This document shows, piece by piece, positions 38,847 through 47,755 of a stretch of 57,115 nucleotides of DNA (its first letter is position 1; each line of letters begins with the position of its first letter). The DNA is from Candidatus Kaiserbacteria bacterium. GTDB taxonomy: Bacteria; Patescibacteriota; Minisyncoccia; Phycocordibacterales; Phycocordibacteraceae. A program made the translations under genes and the position numbers. The notes beneath the pieces were generated by a model. That model saw only the letters and a program-made list of their open reading frames with translations. It was not told the origin of the DNA and made no database searches. The stretch lies in contig JACQBN010000010.1 in NCBI GenBank assembly GCA_016194455.1, positions 1 through 57,115 of the forward strand, in the 5' to 3' direction.

Positions 38847-40436
38847 TCAGTGCTTCAGATAGTCTCGCATATGCACCCCAATGCGGTTCGCGTTCGCCAT
38901 GACGGTAAGCCCCGGGGGCTTCGCGGGAAGCGCGTGCCAGGAGGCGGTGTCGGCGACGAAGATTCCTTCCGCGCCGCGGAGTTTGCCTTTCAAGTCGACC
39001 GAGAGGACGCCCAGAAGCGGCGTGGCGCTGGAGGGGATTCCACCCGCGTAGTGCGAGGTCGCGCCGTACGGGCTCTCAATGGTGCGCAGGGGCAGGAGGC
39101 CGAGGCTGCGGAGCGCGCGCTTGATGTTCCGTACTTCCGCTCGATCACCGCTCGGGAGCGACGGATGCACAATCTCCACGAAGTCGCGCGCGGAGCCCTT
39201 GCGGAGTGTCAGGTACCGCGCGGGCGAAGCGATAGAGGGGAAGCGAATATCGGCAAGAACAATCGAGGGGACGAGAAGCGCGAGCGCCTGAAGCGCGTGG
39301 GGCACCGGGAGCGGGACATAGCGCAGGAGCTTATGGAGAAGGAGCGCGCCGTAGCTGTAGAGCTGCACGTATGCGCTCATCATTCCCGAGCGTCGCTTCG
39401 CGCTCTCGAGCACGAGCTGGCAGAGGCTGTGGTGCTGCGGATCCGGCGCCCTCCCGAGGCGCGCAAGCAGCACGCTCGGGACGAGATAATTGTTTTTAAG
39501 AATGATGGGCACCGGCTCGTCGTAGCGACCGAAGCTCGCGAGCAGAATCCGGGTCGTGTTTACACTCCCGGCAGCAAGCACGACCCCGCGCGCCTCATAG
39601 ATCAGCGCGTTTCCCGTATCTACATCCTCGGCAGTAATACGCACGCCACTCGCAGTAGCTGCTACGTGAGAGACCAGGCGTCGCGGGATGTAACTGAAGT
39701 TCGGCTGCCGCTCCAGCCCCTCGAGCGTGTAATGGCCGCGGTAGACGGACCGGCCGATGTTGTCCCAGAAGTCCATATCACGATAGTCCGTCGCTCGCCG
39801 CGCGCCCTTGTCCCTAGAAAGAAGAGCAAGCGCCGGCTGTGTGAGCGTGTAGCCTTGAGTACGGAGATGATTCTTTTTGCGCGCATACCGCCTGAGCAGT
39901 TCCATATGGTTGTCGTCGAGTTTGACGGGGGGCTGTAGATCGAAGCGGAACTTCGGCCCCGAGACGCCGATGCGCTCGATAACCGCCTGGTAGTGCTCGG
40001 GCATTTCCTCGGCGGGAATGCCAACCACAGCGCATTCCTCTTCATCTAAGAAGCCGCAGACCGCACCCCACGCCTCCGAAAGCCCGCCGCGTGCAAGACT
40101 CTCGGTAATGACCGCGTCACTGCTTTTAGTCGGCAGGAGTTCCGGGGCGGAGCGGACAACATAGGAGCGCCGGCCGCTTGTCATCGTGCCCGCGTGTCCC
40201 GCATCTTGCTCGAACGCGCCAATGCCCGAAAGATCCTCGCCGAGGAAGATTCGCTGCTGCGTAGGATCCAAGCGCCGATGTTCTGCAAACGTCATTGCGG
40301 ATCCTGCCTCAAGCACGCGGGAATCATCCTCGCCGACATCAAGCATTGCGACCGCATACCCCGCTTCTACGAGTGGACACGCGGCATGTATTCCCGAGAG
40401 CCCGCTCCCGATGATAATTGTGTCAAAGCGCCGCAT
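38847..40436 (-). CDS. GMC-like FAD-dependent oxidoreductase
   Basis: RFDTIIIGSGLSGIHAACPLVEAGYAVAMLD; ARGVVLAAGSVNTTRILLAS; C-term GIFVADTASWHALPAKPPGLTVMANANRIG. Confidence 0.82.
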   Translation of the reverse strand: MRRFDTIIIGSGLSGIHAACPLVEAGYAVAMLDVGEDDSRVLEAGSAMTFAEHRRLDPTQQRIFLGEDLSGIGAFEQDAGHAGTMTSGRRSYVVRSAPELLPTKSSDAVITESLARGGLSEAWGAVCGFLDEEECAVVGIPAEEMPEHYQAVIERIGVSGPKFRFDLQPPVKLDDNHMELLRRYARKKNHLRTQGYTLTQPALALLSRDKGARRATDYRDMDFWDNIGRSVYRGHYTLEGLERQPNFSYIPRRLVSHVAATASGVRITAEDVDTGNALIYEARGVVLAAGSVNTTRILLASFGRYDEPVPIILKNNYLVPSVLLARLGRAPDPQHHSLCQLVLESAKRRSGMMSAYVQLYSYGALLLHKLLRYVPLPVPHALQALALLVPSIVLADIRFPSIASPARYLTLRKGSARDFVEIVHPSLPSGDRAEVRNIKRALRSLGLLPLRTIESPYGATSHYAGGIPSSATPLLGVLSVDLKGKLRGAEGIFVADTASWHALPAKPPGLTVMANANRIGVHMRDYLKH

Positions 40437-41700
40437 GGCGAGAGGGCCGGGCACGAAGAAGCCCGTAAGAAAGCGCCGCGAGCGAGGAGAAACCAATGCG
40501 ACACAGTCGGATGAGTAAAGAGGGGAGCGAGATCTGGCGCGGTAAGAGATAGCCTGCCGACTGCGGGCTGCACTCGGCGATTGCGGCCGCGATCAGGAGC
40601 TTCCGGCGCAAGGTGCCATTCGGGTCCCTGAATCGCGTCGCAGCATCCTCCGCCTTAAGGCGCCACGGACTTCTAAGGAGAGCGGAGTCAAGCGGCACGC
40701 CGGCAAGCCCGTATAAGTCACTGGCTTGCTCGTAGCGTGCAACGTGTTCCCCGGACGGATGCCGCCCCCCCAGCACATAGCGCATAAGGACATACGGCTC
40801 CCGGCTCTCTCGTTTCATCTCCGCCTTAAGGAGCGCAAGGCCCTCCGCGAGTGTGCGGGGGCGAAGGTCGTAGCGGGCATTGAACGTGCTAGTATCGATT
40901 GGCACGTCCACATTCGCGCCAAGCACATTACTGAGTGTAAGAGGCGGCTTGCGCAACAGTAGTTTGAAAAGCAGCGCAAGCGCATACGCGAACGCAAGCG
41001 GAATCGGGAATAGCCGGACGCGCTTCTTGAGCACCCCCTGCCCGACGAGGCGCGTGAGGGCGGCGAGGGAAACAAGATCGGGGCCCCCGAGATCGTAGGA
41101 AGCCGGCGCACTCCAATTTCCGGAAAGTACTTTCTCTATCGCCGCGGCGACGTCGAGCACGTGGATCGGGCGATACATAATTCTGCCCGAGCCGATGACG
41201 GGCGCGAGCGGGAGGCGCGCATAGCGGATCAGGGAGCCCACGACGCCGTGCGCAGGATCTCCGTACACTACGCTCAGCCGGAGTGTTATCGTCGGGACAG
41301 AGCTTTTTGCGAACAGCGCATCAGCGTCGCTCTTGGTCTTCGCGTATACTCCCTGACGGAGAAGTTTTGTAGACATAGTGCTGACATTGACGATGCCGCG
41401 CATGCCTTGAGCGCGCGCGGTGCTAATCACATTCTCCGCTCCGCCGACGTTCACCGCGCGACTTCCCGGCTCATCGGATTTGAGCGCGGCCAGATGCACA
41501 ATATGGTCGACGCCCTGCGCCGCCACCTCAAGCGCGGCCCGGTCGCACACATCAGCCACTCTCCACACGAGGCCCGAGCGGTCGAAGGTGATACCCTCCG
41601 GCGCGCGCACCAACGCGACCACCTCGTAGCCTCGCTCGAGCAGGAAGGGCACGAGTGTCCGGCCGATAAACCCGCCCGCCCCCGTCACTAGAACTTTCAT
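40423..41700 (-). CDS. NAD-dependent epimerase with C-terminal extension
   Basis: MKVLVTGAGGFIGRTLVPFLLERGYEVVALVR; extra about 110 aa C-terminal part. Confidence 0.85.
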   Translation of the reverse strand: MKVLVTGAGGFIGRTLVPFLLERGYEVVALVRAPEGITFDRSGLVWRVADVCDRAALEVAAQGVDHIVHLAALKSDEPGSRAVNVGGAENVISTARAQGMRGIVNVSTMSTKLLRQGVYAKTKSDADALFAKSSVPTITLRLSVVYGDPAHGVVGSLIRYARLPLAPVIGSGRIMYRPIHVLDVAAAIEKVLSGNWSAPASYDLGGPDLVSLAALTRLVGQGVLKKRVRLFPIPLAFAYALALLFKLLLRKPPLTLSNVLGANVDVPIDTSTFNARYDLRPRTLAEGLALLKAEMKRESREPYVLMRYVLGGRHPSGEHVARYEQASDLYGLAGVPLDSALLRSPWRLKAEDAATRFRDPNGTLRRKLLIAAAIAECSPQSAGYLLPRQISLPSLLIRLCRIGFSSLAALSYGLLRARPSRHAAL

Positions 41701-41738
41701 CCGCGTGATTATATACTACCGAGCGTTGTGGTCCCGTC

Positions 41739-42593
41739 ATGAAACAAAGCTATTCCATCATTCTCCCCGCCTACAACGAGGCGGCCGCGATCGGCGCGGT
41801 GCTTGTCGATCTTCAGCAAGAGTTCTCGAAGGAGGAGATCATCGTCGTCGACGATTGCTCTACTGATGGCACCGCAGCCGTCGCCGCCCGCTACCCGGTC
41901 ACACTGCTGCGGAACGTACAGAATTTCGGCTACGGCTATTCGCTCAAGCGCGGCATCAAGAGCGCTGTCCACGAGCACGTGATCATCCTCGACGCCGACG
42001 GCTCATATCCGGTCGCGGCTCTCGCCCCCCTCGTCGCGGAATATGAAAAAGGTTTTGACATGGTGGTCGGCACGCGCCAGGGCTCCTTCTATCACGGCCC
42101 GCTCCTTAAGCGCATGGCGCGCGCATGCTTCCGCGCGCTCTCGGAATTCGCGACCGGTCGTACGATCCCCGACATCAACTCCGGTTGCCGCATCTTCCGC
42201 AAGGATCTAGCGCTTCGTTTCTTCCACACGCTTTCCACCGGCTTTTCCTTCACAACCACCATCACGCTCGCCTTCTTATTGAACGCGTACGCCGTGCGCT
42301 ACCTGCCGATCGAGTATCACAAACGCACCGGCAACTCCAAGGTCCGCTATCTGCGCGATACGCTTCGCTCCGCGCAGATCATTACCGAAGCGATCATCTT
42401 CTACAATCCGCTCAAGATGTTCCTGCTGTGCGCGGCAATCATCTTCTGCGCGGGCATCGCTTCCTTCTTCATCGGGTTCTACTCGCCCCCGCTCGCGTTC
42501 CTCTTTTTCTTCACGATTGCGGCGAGCGTTGCGACGCTCGCGCTCGGCTTCATTGCGGTTTTCCTGAAGTTTACCCACGACGCTCACTCCTGA
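41739..42593 (+). CDS. GT2 glycosyltransferase
   Basis: YSIILPAYNEAAAIGAVLVDL; VVDDCSTDGT. Confidence 0.9.
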   Translation: MKQSYSIILPAYNEAAAIGAVLVDLQQEFSKEEIIVVDDCSTDGTAAVAARYPVTLLRNVQNFGYGYSLKRGIKSAVHEHVIILDADGSYPVAALAPLVAEYEKGFDMVVGTRQGSFYHGPLLKRMARACFRALSEFATGRTIPDINSGCRIFRKDLALRFFHTLSTGFSFTTTITLAFLLNAYAVRYLPIEYHKRTGNSKVRYLRDTLRSAQIITEAIIFYNPLKMFLLCAAIIFCAGIASFFIGFYSPPLAFLFFFTIAASVATLALGFIAVFLKFTHDAHS

Positions 42594-44296
42594 ACCCTCC
42601 GTGCGATATAGGTGATGCCGAGACCCGTTTGCTCCAGATACGGGCGCAACAGGACGGCAGGGTATTCCTTCTGGTCCTCCGGCGAGAAGATCCCACAAGC
42701 GGCGGGATTGACGGCCAAGCAGGATCCGCGCGCGGCCTCGGCGGCGCTGCAAAGCCGACTGCAATCCTGCGTAATAGCCCACACGGCGCTCGTGCTGCTG
42801 GCAAGCCCCGCGAGCAGTGCTGATTCTTCTCGCGGCGTGTCAGCGAAGAGCACGAGCGGTTTGAATGATATCTCTCGGGCAACCAGGTCAAGATGCTGGC
42901 GCAGGAAGACGAAGCGCGTCTGATTTCTCCGGCGGTCGTCGAGCTCGCCGAGCGAGGAGGTATTGAGCGGGAGCGAGAGCCGCGCCGCGGAGGGTTCAAT
43001 AAGGAAAATGTTTGAAGACGAATTGTACACGCGCGCGATCGTCTCGCGCAGCAGGACTGCAGAGGAGGGCCACCAGTAGAGGGTAATCGCCTGCGTGCCC
43101 ACGGCGAAGAAAAAAAATCCGCTTGCCACGAGTGCGATAGTGCACGCCCAGCGGCTCGCTCCGAGGAGCAGCACGGCGGAGAAGGAACAGGCGGCCGCGA
43201 GTGGGACCGAATAGCGCGGGAAGAGGCTGAAGCCGATAAGGCCATAGTAAAAAAGAAACACCAGTATCGGATGGATACCCGCGATAATCCAGTATCGGCG
43301 AGTTCGAGATTCGGCGGACGCGAAGCCGCCACGCGAAAGGCGCCAGAGGAGGAGTGCGACCCCGACTGTATATAAGAGTATGAGCGGCTGGCTCTGGAGC
43401 GCGTAGACAACGGGGTCGGAGAGCCGATGGACCCAGTCAATCGCAGCGGAGGCGGTCCGGGTCGAGTTGCCGGCAGGATCGAGGAGCGAGGGATGCGCTC
43501 GGGCGATAAGCCCCCGGTAGAGGAACGAGATTTGCGTAAGGGAGAAAAGAACTAAGAGATACCAACGTCGCCTGAGATACTCCCCAATATCGCGCAGGCT
43601 GACATGCTCGAGCAAAAGCGCATAGGCAGCCCAGAGGCCGACCGAATAGACACCGATGAAATTCTGGAAGAAAGCAAGCACTGCAGCCCAGATGAGAAGT
43701 GCGGCGTAGCAGCCGCGCGAGATGAAGGACCTCCCCTTCTGGGCCAGATAATATTCGTTGGTGAGGAAAAGGGTGCCCACCGCGGCATCGAGAAGGAACG
43801 CGAGCGGCCAGACCTTTGCGGTGTGGATGAGACCGAGCAGGAGTGAGTTCCCGAGCAGGAGGAACAGGAGTAAGAGAAGATTAAGCCCGAGAGCGCGCGG
43901 AATTCTCCGTCGAACGAGATAGAGCACGCAGAATGCGATGAATCCAAGCACGAGAAATCCGTTGACGAGACGCAGCACCTGGAGCAGATCTCCGGTATGG
44001 AGCGCAATCCGGATTTCCGTTTCGACGAGAGAGAAATGGCTCGCAAGCGCAATCGCGCCCACGACCGGCACAAGCGCGAGCGTATCGAGATAGGTCTGTA
44101 CGCCGCCGTAGTACGCGCCGGAAGCCGAGAACTCCCAGCCGGGCAGCGTCACCTTTTGTATTGCGGAGAGCGAGCTCGTGAGGAAGTAACTCTCGTCCTG
44201 GATGAGATCAGGATTATTGCCGAAGGAGTTCGGGTAGAGCAGGGCGAACGCGACGAAGATCACGAGACCGAGGAGGAGCGGGCGCGAAAGACTCAT
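42584..44296 (-). CDS. multi-TM membrane protein (GT39/PMT-like)
   Basis: Multiple TM helices; NPDLIQDESYFLTSSLSA motif after first TM. Confidence 0.65.
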   Translation of the reverse strand: MSLSRPLLLGLVIFVAFALLYPNSFGNNPDLIQDESYFLTSSLSAIQKVTLPGWEFSASGAYYGGVQTYLDTLALVPVVGAIALASHFSLVETEIRIALHTGDLLQVLRLVNGFLVLGFIAFCVLYLVRRRIPRALGLNLLLLLFLLLGNSLLLGLIHTAKVWPLAFLLDAAVGTLFLTNEYYLAQKGRSFISRGCYAALLIWAAVLAFFQNFIGVYSVGLWAAYALLLEHVSLRDIGEYLRRRWYLLVLFSLTQISFLYRGLIARAHPSLLDPAGNSTRTASAAIDWVHRLSDPVVYALQSQPLILLYTVGVALLLWRLSRGGFASAESRTRRYWIIAGIHPILVFLFYYGLIGFSLFPRYSVPLAAACSFSAVLLLGASRWACTIALVASGFFFFAVGTQAITLYWWPSSAVLLRETIARVYNSSSNIFLIEPSAARLSLPLNTSSLGELDDRRRNQTRFVFLRQHLDLVAREISFKPLVLFADTPREESALLAGLASSTSAVWAITQDCSRLCSAAEAARGSCLAVNPAACGIFSPEDQKEYPAVLLRPYLEQTGLGITYIARRVQE

Positions 44297-44312
44297 GATA
44301 CTATGGTACTCC

Positions 44313-46475
44313 ATGTCGGGGACGGCGAAGCAAATCGCACGATGGACAGCACTCGGGGCGCTCTTCCTCATACCACTTACGCCGCTTATCGTTGCGAACG
44401 GTTTCTTCTTCCCGTTCATCACCGCGAAGGCCTTCTACTTCCGCAGTCTGGTGGAGATCACGGTTTGCGCCTGGGCCGTGCTTGCGCTGCTGGATACAGA
44501 ATATCGCCCGCGCTTCTCGTGGGTTGGCGCGGCGGTGCTCGCGTTCGTGCTCTGGATGTTCGTTGCGGATGCCTTCGCGATCAATGCCTTCAAGGCCTTT
44601 TGGAGCAACTTGGAGCGCATGGAGGGATGGGTGCTGCTCATCCATCTTCTCGGATTCTTCTTCGCGGCTTCTGCGGTGCTGCGTACGGAGCGAAAATGGC
44701 GCGGCTGGTTCCTCACCTCGCTCGCCGTCTCCCTCGTCGTCTCTGCCCACGCACTGCTGCAGCTTAGCGGCGCGCTCTCGATCCACCAGGGTTCCATTCG
44801 CATCGACGCGTCTTTCGGTAACTCGGCGTATCTGGCAATCTATCTCCTCTTTAACGTCTTTATCGCGCTCTGGCTCGCGTTTGGCGAAAAGCGCATCTGG
44901 CTGAGGTGGGGCCTCATTGCACTCGCTGCGCTTGAAGCCGTATTCATCTTCTTCACCGAGACGCGCGGTACGGTGCTCGGGCTCGTGGGCGCTCTCCTGC
45001 TCGCCGCGCTCCTCACCGCGGTCACGGGAGGGAGGCGCGCCCGCCGCCTCGCGGCGGGCGCGTTCGTACTTATCCTCGTGCTTGCGGGAGGCTTCTTCTT
45101 GGCGCGCAACTCAAGCTTCGTCCAAAATAATTCCAGCTTACAACGTATTGCCTCCGTCTCGCTCGCGGACGGCCAGACGCGCTTCACCATTTGGCACATG
45201 GCATGGGAGGGGTTCCTCGAGAGCCCGGTGGTCGGCTGGGGGCAGGAGGGCTTCAACTACGTTTTCAATAAGTTCTACGAGTCCTCGCTCTACACGCAGG
45301 AGCCGTGGTTTGATCGCGCGCATAACGCATTCCTTGATTGGCTCACCGCCGGCGGAGCGCCTGCGTTCCTGCTCTACCTCTCGCTCTTCATTACCGCGCT
45401 TATCGCGCTCTGGCGGAGCTCAACGCTCGCGCGCGCCGAACGCGTCCTGCTCACCGCCGCGCTCGCGGGCTACGCCTGCCACAATCTCTTCGTTTTTGAT
45501 AATCTCTATTCGTACGTCTACTTCTTCGCGATACTTGCGCTCATCGATGCGCAACTATCGCGCCCGATCCAGACGTTTGAGTCGGCGCCTGCACTCACCG
45601 GTGAGCGCGGCCTCACCTACGCGCTCCCGCTCGCGAGCGTAGCGGCACTCATACTCATCTGGTTCGTGAACGTGCCGGGGCTCCGCGTAGGGACTGAACT
45701 CATCACTGCGCTCTCGCCCTCGCCCTCGGGTCTCTCGGCGAACCTTGCGACTTTTGAAGATCTTGCGGCGCATCCCGCTTTCGCCGCGCAGGAGGTGCGC
45801 GAGCAGATCGTCTCCTTCGCAAATATGCTTGCGCAGAACCCGAATGTCCCCGCGGACCAGAAGCAATCGTTCGCCACGCTCGCCGTTGCAGAAATCAGCA
45901 AGGAGGTCGCGGCGCATCCGCGTGACGCGCGCGCGCGACTCGAGCTCGTCTTCGCGTATCGCACCCTCGGTGATACACCCGGCGCTCTTAAGGAGCTCCA
46001 AGCAGCTGCGCTACTCTCGCCGGGCAAGGAGGATATTTATGTCCAACAGGGGGTCGCCGAGTGGGACGCGGGCGATGTCAAAGCGGCACAAGCCGCGTTC
46101 AGTAAAGCGTATACGCTCGGGCCACAGTTTAGCGATCTGGCCGCCGCCGCCGCCGCTGGCGACTTCGTGGCGGGCGATGCGGCTGCGGGCGATGCGCTCC
46201 TCATCAAGGCTTTCGGGACTACGGTGGCGGACAGCGACATCCTCGCCTCCGCTTATTACCGTACCAAGGCCTGGGGGCGACTGATCGCGCTCTGGCAGAT
46301 GCGCGCGAGTAAACCCGGCGCGAGCGCGCAGACGCTCTTTGGGCTCGCGGCCGCCTACTACGCCGCGGGAGAGAAAGCACAGGCGATCGCCGCTATCCAA
46401 CACGCGATTGAAGTCTATCCGCAGGCCGCCTCTGCGGGCGCCGCGGCGATAGCACAGATCAAGGCGGGGCAATGA
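44313..46475 (+). CDS. O-antigen ligase-like (WzyC) protein with TPR-like C terminus
   Basis: TRGTVLGLVGALLLAALL; GWGQEGFNYVFNKFY; DRAHNAFLDWLTAGG. Confidence 0.88.
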   Translation: MSGTAKQIARWTALGALFLIPLTPLIVANGFFFPFITAKAFYFRSLVEITVCAWAVLALLDTEYRPRFSWVGAAVLAFVLWMFVADAFAINAFKAFWSNLERMEGWVLLIHLLGFFFAASAVLRTERKWRGWFLTSLAVSLVVSAHALLQLSGALSIHQGSIRIDASFGNSAYLAIYLLFNVFIALWLAFGEKRIWLRWGLIALAALEAVFIFFTETRGTVLGLVGALLLAALLTAVTGGRRARRLAAGAFVLILVLAGGFFLARNSSFVQNNSSLQRIASVSLADGQTRFTIWHMAWEGFLESPVVGWGQEGFNYVFNKFYESSLYTQEPWFDRAHNAFLDWLTAGGAPAFLLYLSLFITALIALWRSSTLARAERVLLTAALAGYACHNLFVFDNLYSYVYFFAILALIDAQLSRPIQTFESAPALTGERGLTYALPLASVAALILIWFVNVPGLRVGTELITALSPSPSGLSANLATFEDLAAHPAFAAQEVREQIVSFANMLAQNPNVPADQKQSFATLAVAEISKEVAAHPRDARARLELVFAYRTLGDTPGALKELQAAALLSPGKEDIYVQQGVAEWDAGDVKAAQAAFSKAYTLGPQFSDLAAAAAAGDFVAGDAAAGDALLIKAFGTTVADSDILASAYYRTKAWGRLIALWQMRASKPGASAQTLFGLAAAYYAAGEKAQAIAAIQHAIEVYPQAASAGAAAIAQIKAGQ

Positions 46476-47494
46476 ACATCCGCGAGCACACCAGACTCGC
46501 GCCGTTCACGACGTTTCGAGTGGGCGGAGAAGCGCAACTTTTTACAGCCTGCGAGACCGAGGAGGAGGTGAGTGCCGCGGTCGCGCATGCGCGCGACCGC
46601 GGCGTTCCGTTTCTGCCGTTTGGATCAGGATCAAACATTCTTGTACCGGACGAAGGCGTTTCTGGTTTGGCTGCGAAGATAGAAATAAACAGAATCTCAT
46701 TTGAAGAAAGGGGAGATACGGTAGACGTCAGCGCGGGCGCTGGAGTCGTGTGGGACGCGTTGGTACAAGAAGCCGCCGCGCGCAATCTCTGGGGTATAGA
46801 AAATCTCGCGGGCATCCCGGGCACGGTCGGCGGCGCCCCAATCCAGAACATCGGCGCCTATGGCGCCGAGCTTGCCGATACGTTTCTCTATGCCGATGCG
46901 ATTGACGCGGCGAGCGGCACTCGCCAATGTATCGATACACCCGCCGCACGGTTTGGCTACCGCGACAGCGTGTTCAAGAAAAATAGAAATCTCATACTTA
47001 CGCGAATCGTGCTACGGCTCTCAAGAACTCCCAAACCACACCTCGCCTACCGCGACCTCGCAGATGCGCGTGGGCGGAGCGAGCCACTCAATTCTCCCGG
47101 AGAAATTGGAGCCGCTGTGCGCCGCATCCGGAGCGCAAAGTTTCCGGATTTGGCGCAAGAAGGCACCGCCGGCTCATTCTTCAAGAATCCCGTTGTCTCG
47201 CGGGCGACTGCGGATGCTCTCGTTAAGAAATTTCCAAGCTTGCCGATCTTCCCGCGGGCGGGTGGAAGCGTGAAGCTCTCGCTCGCGTGGCTCTTGGACC
47301 ACGCGCTCGCGCTCAAGGGGTTTGCGGTCAGGCAGGCGCGACTTTTTGAACGGCAGCCGCTCGTCATCGTTGCATCTCGAGGGGCATCGGCGCACGACAT
47401 AGACGCTTGCGCGCAAGAAGTGGAGAAGCGCGTGCAAAACGCGACAGGCATCACGCTTGTGCGCGAGGTGGAAACGTTCGGCGCGCGGCGCTGA
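46472..47494 (+). CDS. murB: UDP-N-acetylmuramate dehydrogenase
   Basis: TTFRVGGEAQLF; FGSGSNILVPDEG; GIPGTVGGAPIQNIGAYG; GTAGSFFKNPVV. Confidence 0.95.
   Translation: MNIREHTRLAPFTTFRVGGEAQLFTACETEEEVSAAVAHARDRGVPFLPFGSGSNILVPDEGVSGLAAKIEINRISFEERGDTVDVSAGAGVVWDALVQEAAARNLWGIENLAGIPGTVGGAPIQNIGAYGAELADTFLYADAIDAASGTRQCIDTPAARFGYRDSVFKKNRNLILTRIVLRLSRTPKPHLAYRDLADARGRSEPLNSPGEIGAAVRRIRSAKFPDLAQEGTAGSFFKNPVVSRATADALVKKFPSLPIFPRAGGSVKLSLAWLLDHALALKGFAVRQARLFERQPLVIVASRGASAHDIDACAQEVEKRVQNATGITLVREVETFGARR
46574..46601. repeat. 28-bp perfect palindrome inside murB
   Basis: GCCGCGGTCGCGCATGCGCGACCGCGGC. Confidence 0.95.
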
Positions 47495-47632
47495 GGCAAA
47501 AGTTATCCACACATTTTCGTTTTTCTTCGCGCAGAGAACATTTTCGCGCGATAATGACGAGCAGAAACGTTTGCGCCACGATTACTTTCGCGCAGGCGGG
47601 TCGACATACTAACCATTCACCGAACCACCACC

Positions 47633-47698
47633 ATGGCCAAGAGACGCAAGGCAAAGAAAGCGGGCAAGAAAGCGAAGCGCGCGAAGCGTCGCCGCTAG
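47633..47698 (+). CDS. 21-aa Lys/Arg-rich micropeptide
   Basis: ATG GCC AAG AGA CGC AAG ... CGC CGC TAG = MAKRRKAKKAGKKAKRAKRRR*; followed by hairpin 47711-47740; below ORF-track size cutoff. Confidence 0.65.
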   Translation: MAKRRKAKKAGKKAKRAKRRR

Positions 47699-47710
47699 TG
47701 TGCACCACTC

Positions 47711-47740
47711 GCAAAAGGCTCCCCGAGGGGAGCCTTTTGC
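47711..47740 (+). terminator. hairpin/terminator between micropeptide ORF and secA
   Basis: GCAAAAGGCTCCCC-GA-GGGGAGCCTTTTGC. Confidence 0.75.
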
Positions 47741-47755
47741 GTTATAGTGCTCGCG

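Noticed and set aside
47503-47511. Perfect DnaA box TTATCCACA downstream of murB, with TTATACACA at 53291 and CTATCCACA near 54590: possible oriC
   Set aside because: Boxes are scattered over 7 kb, not clustered, no dnaA/dnaN nearby, and another TTATACACA lies inside a GT gene (about 22240), so chance occurrence is likely; GC skew would be needed
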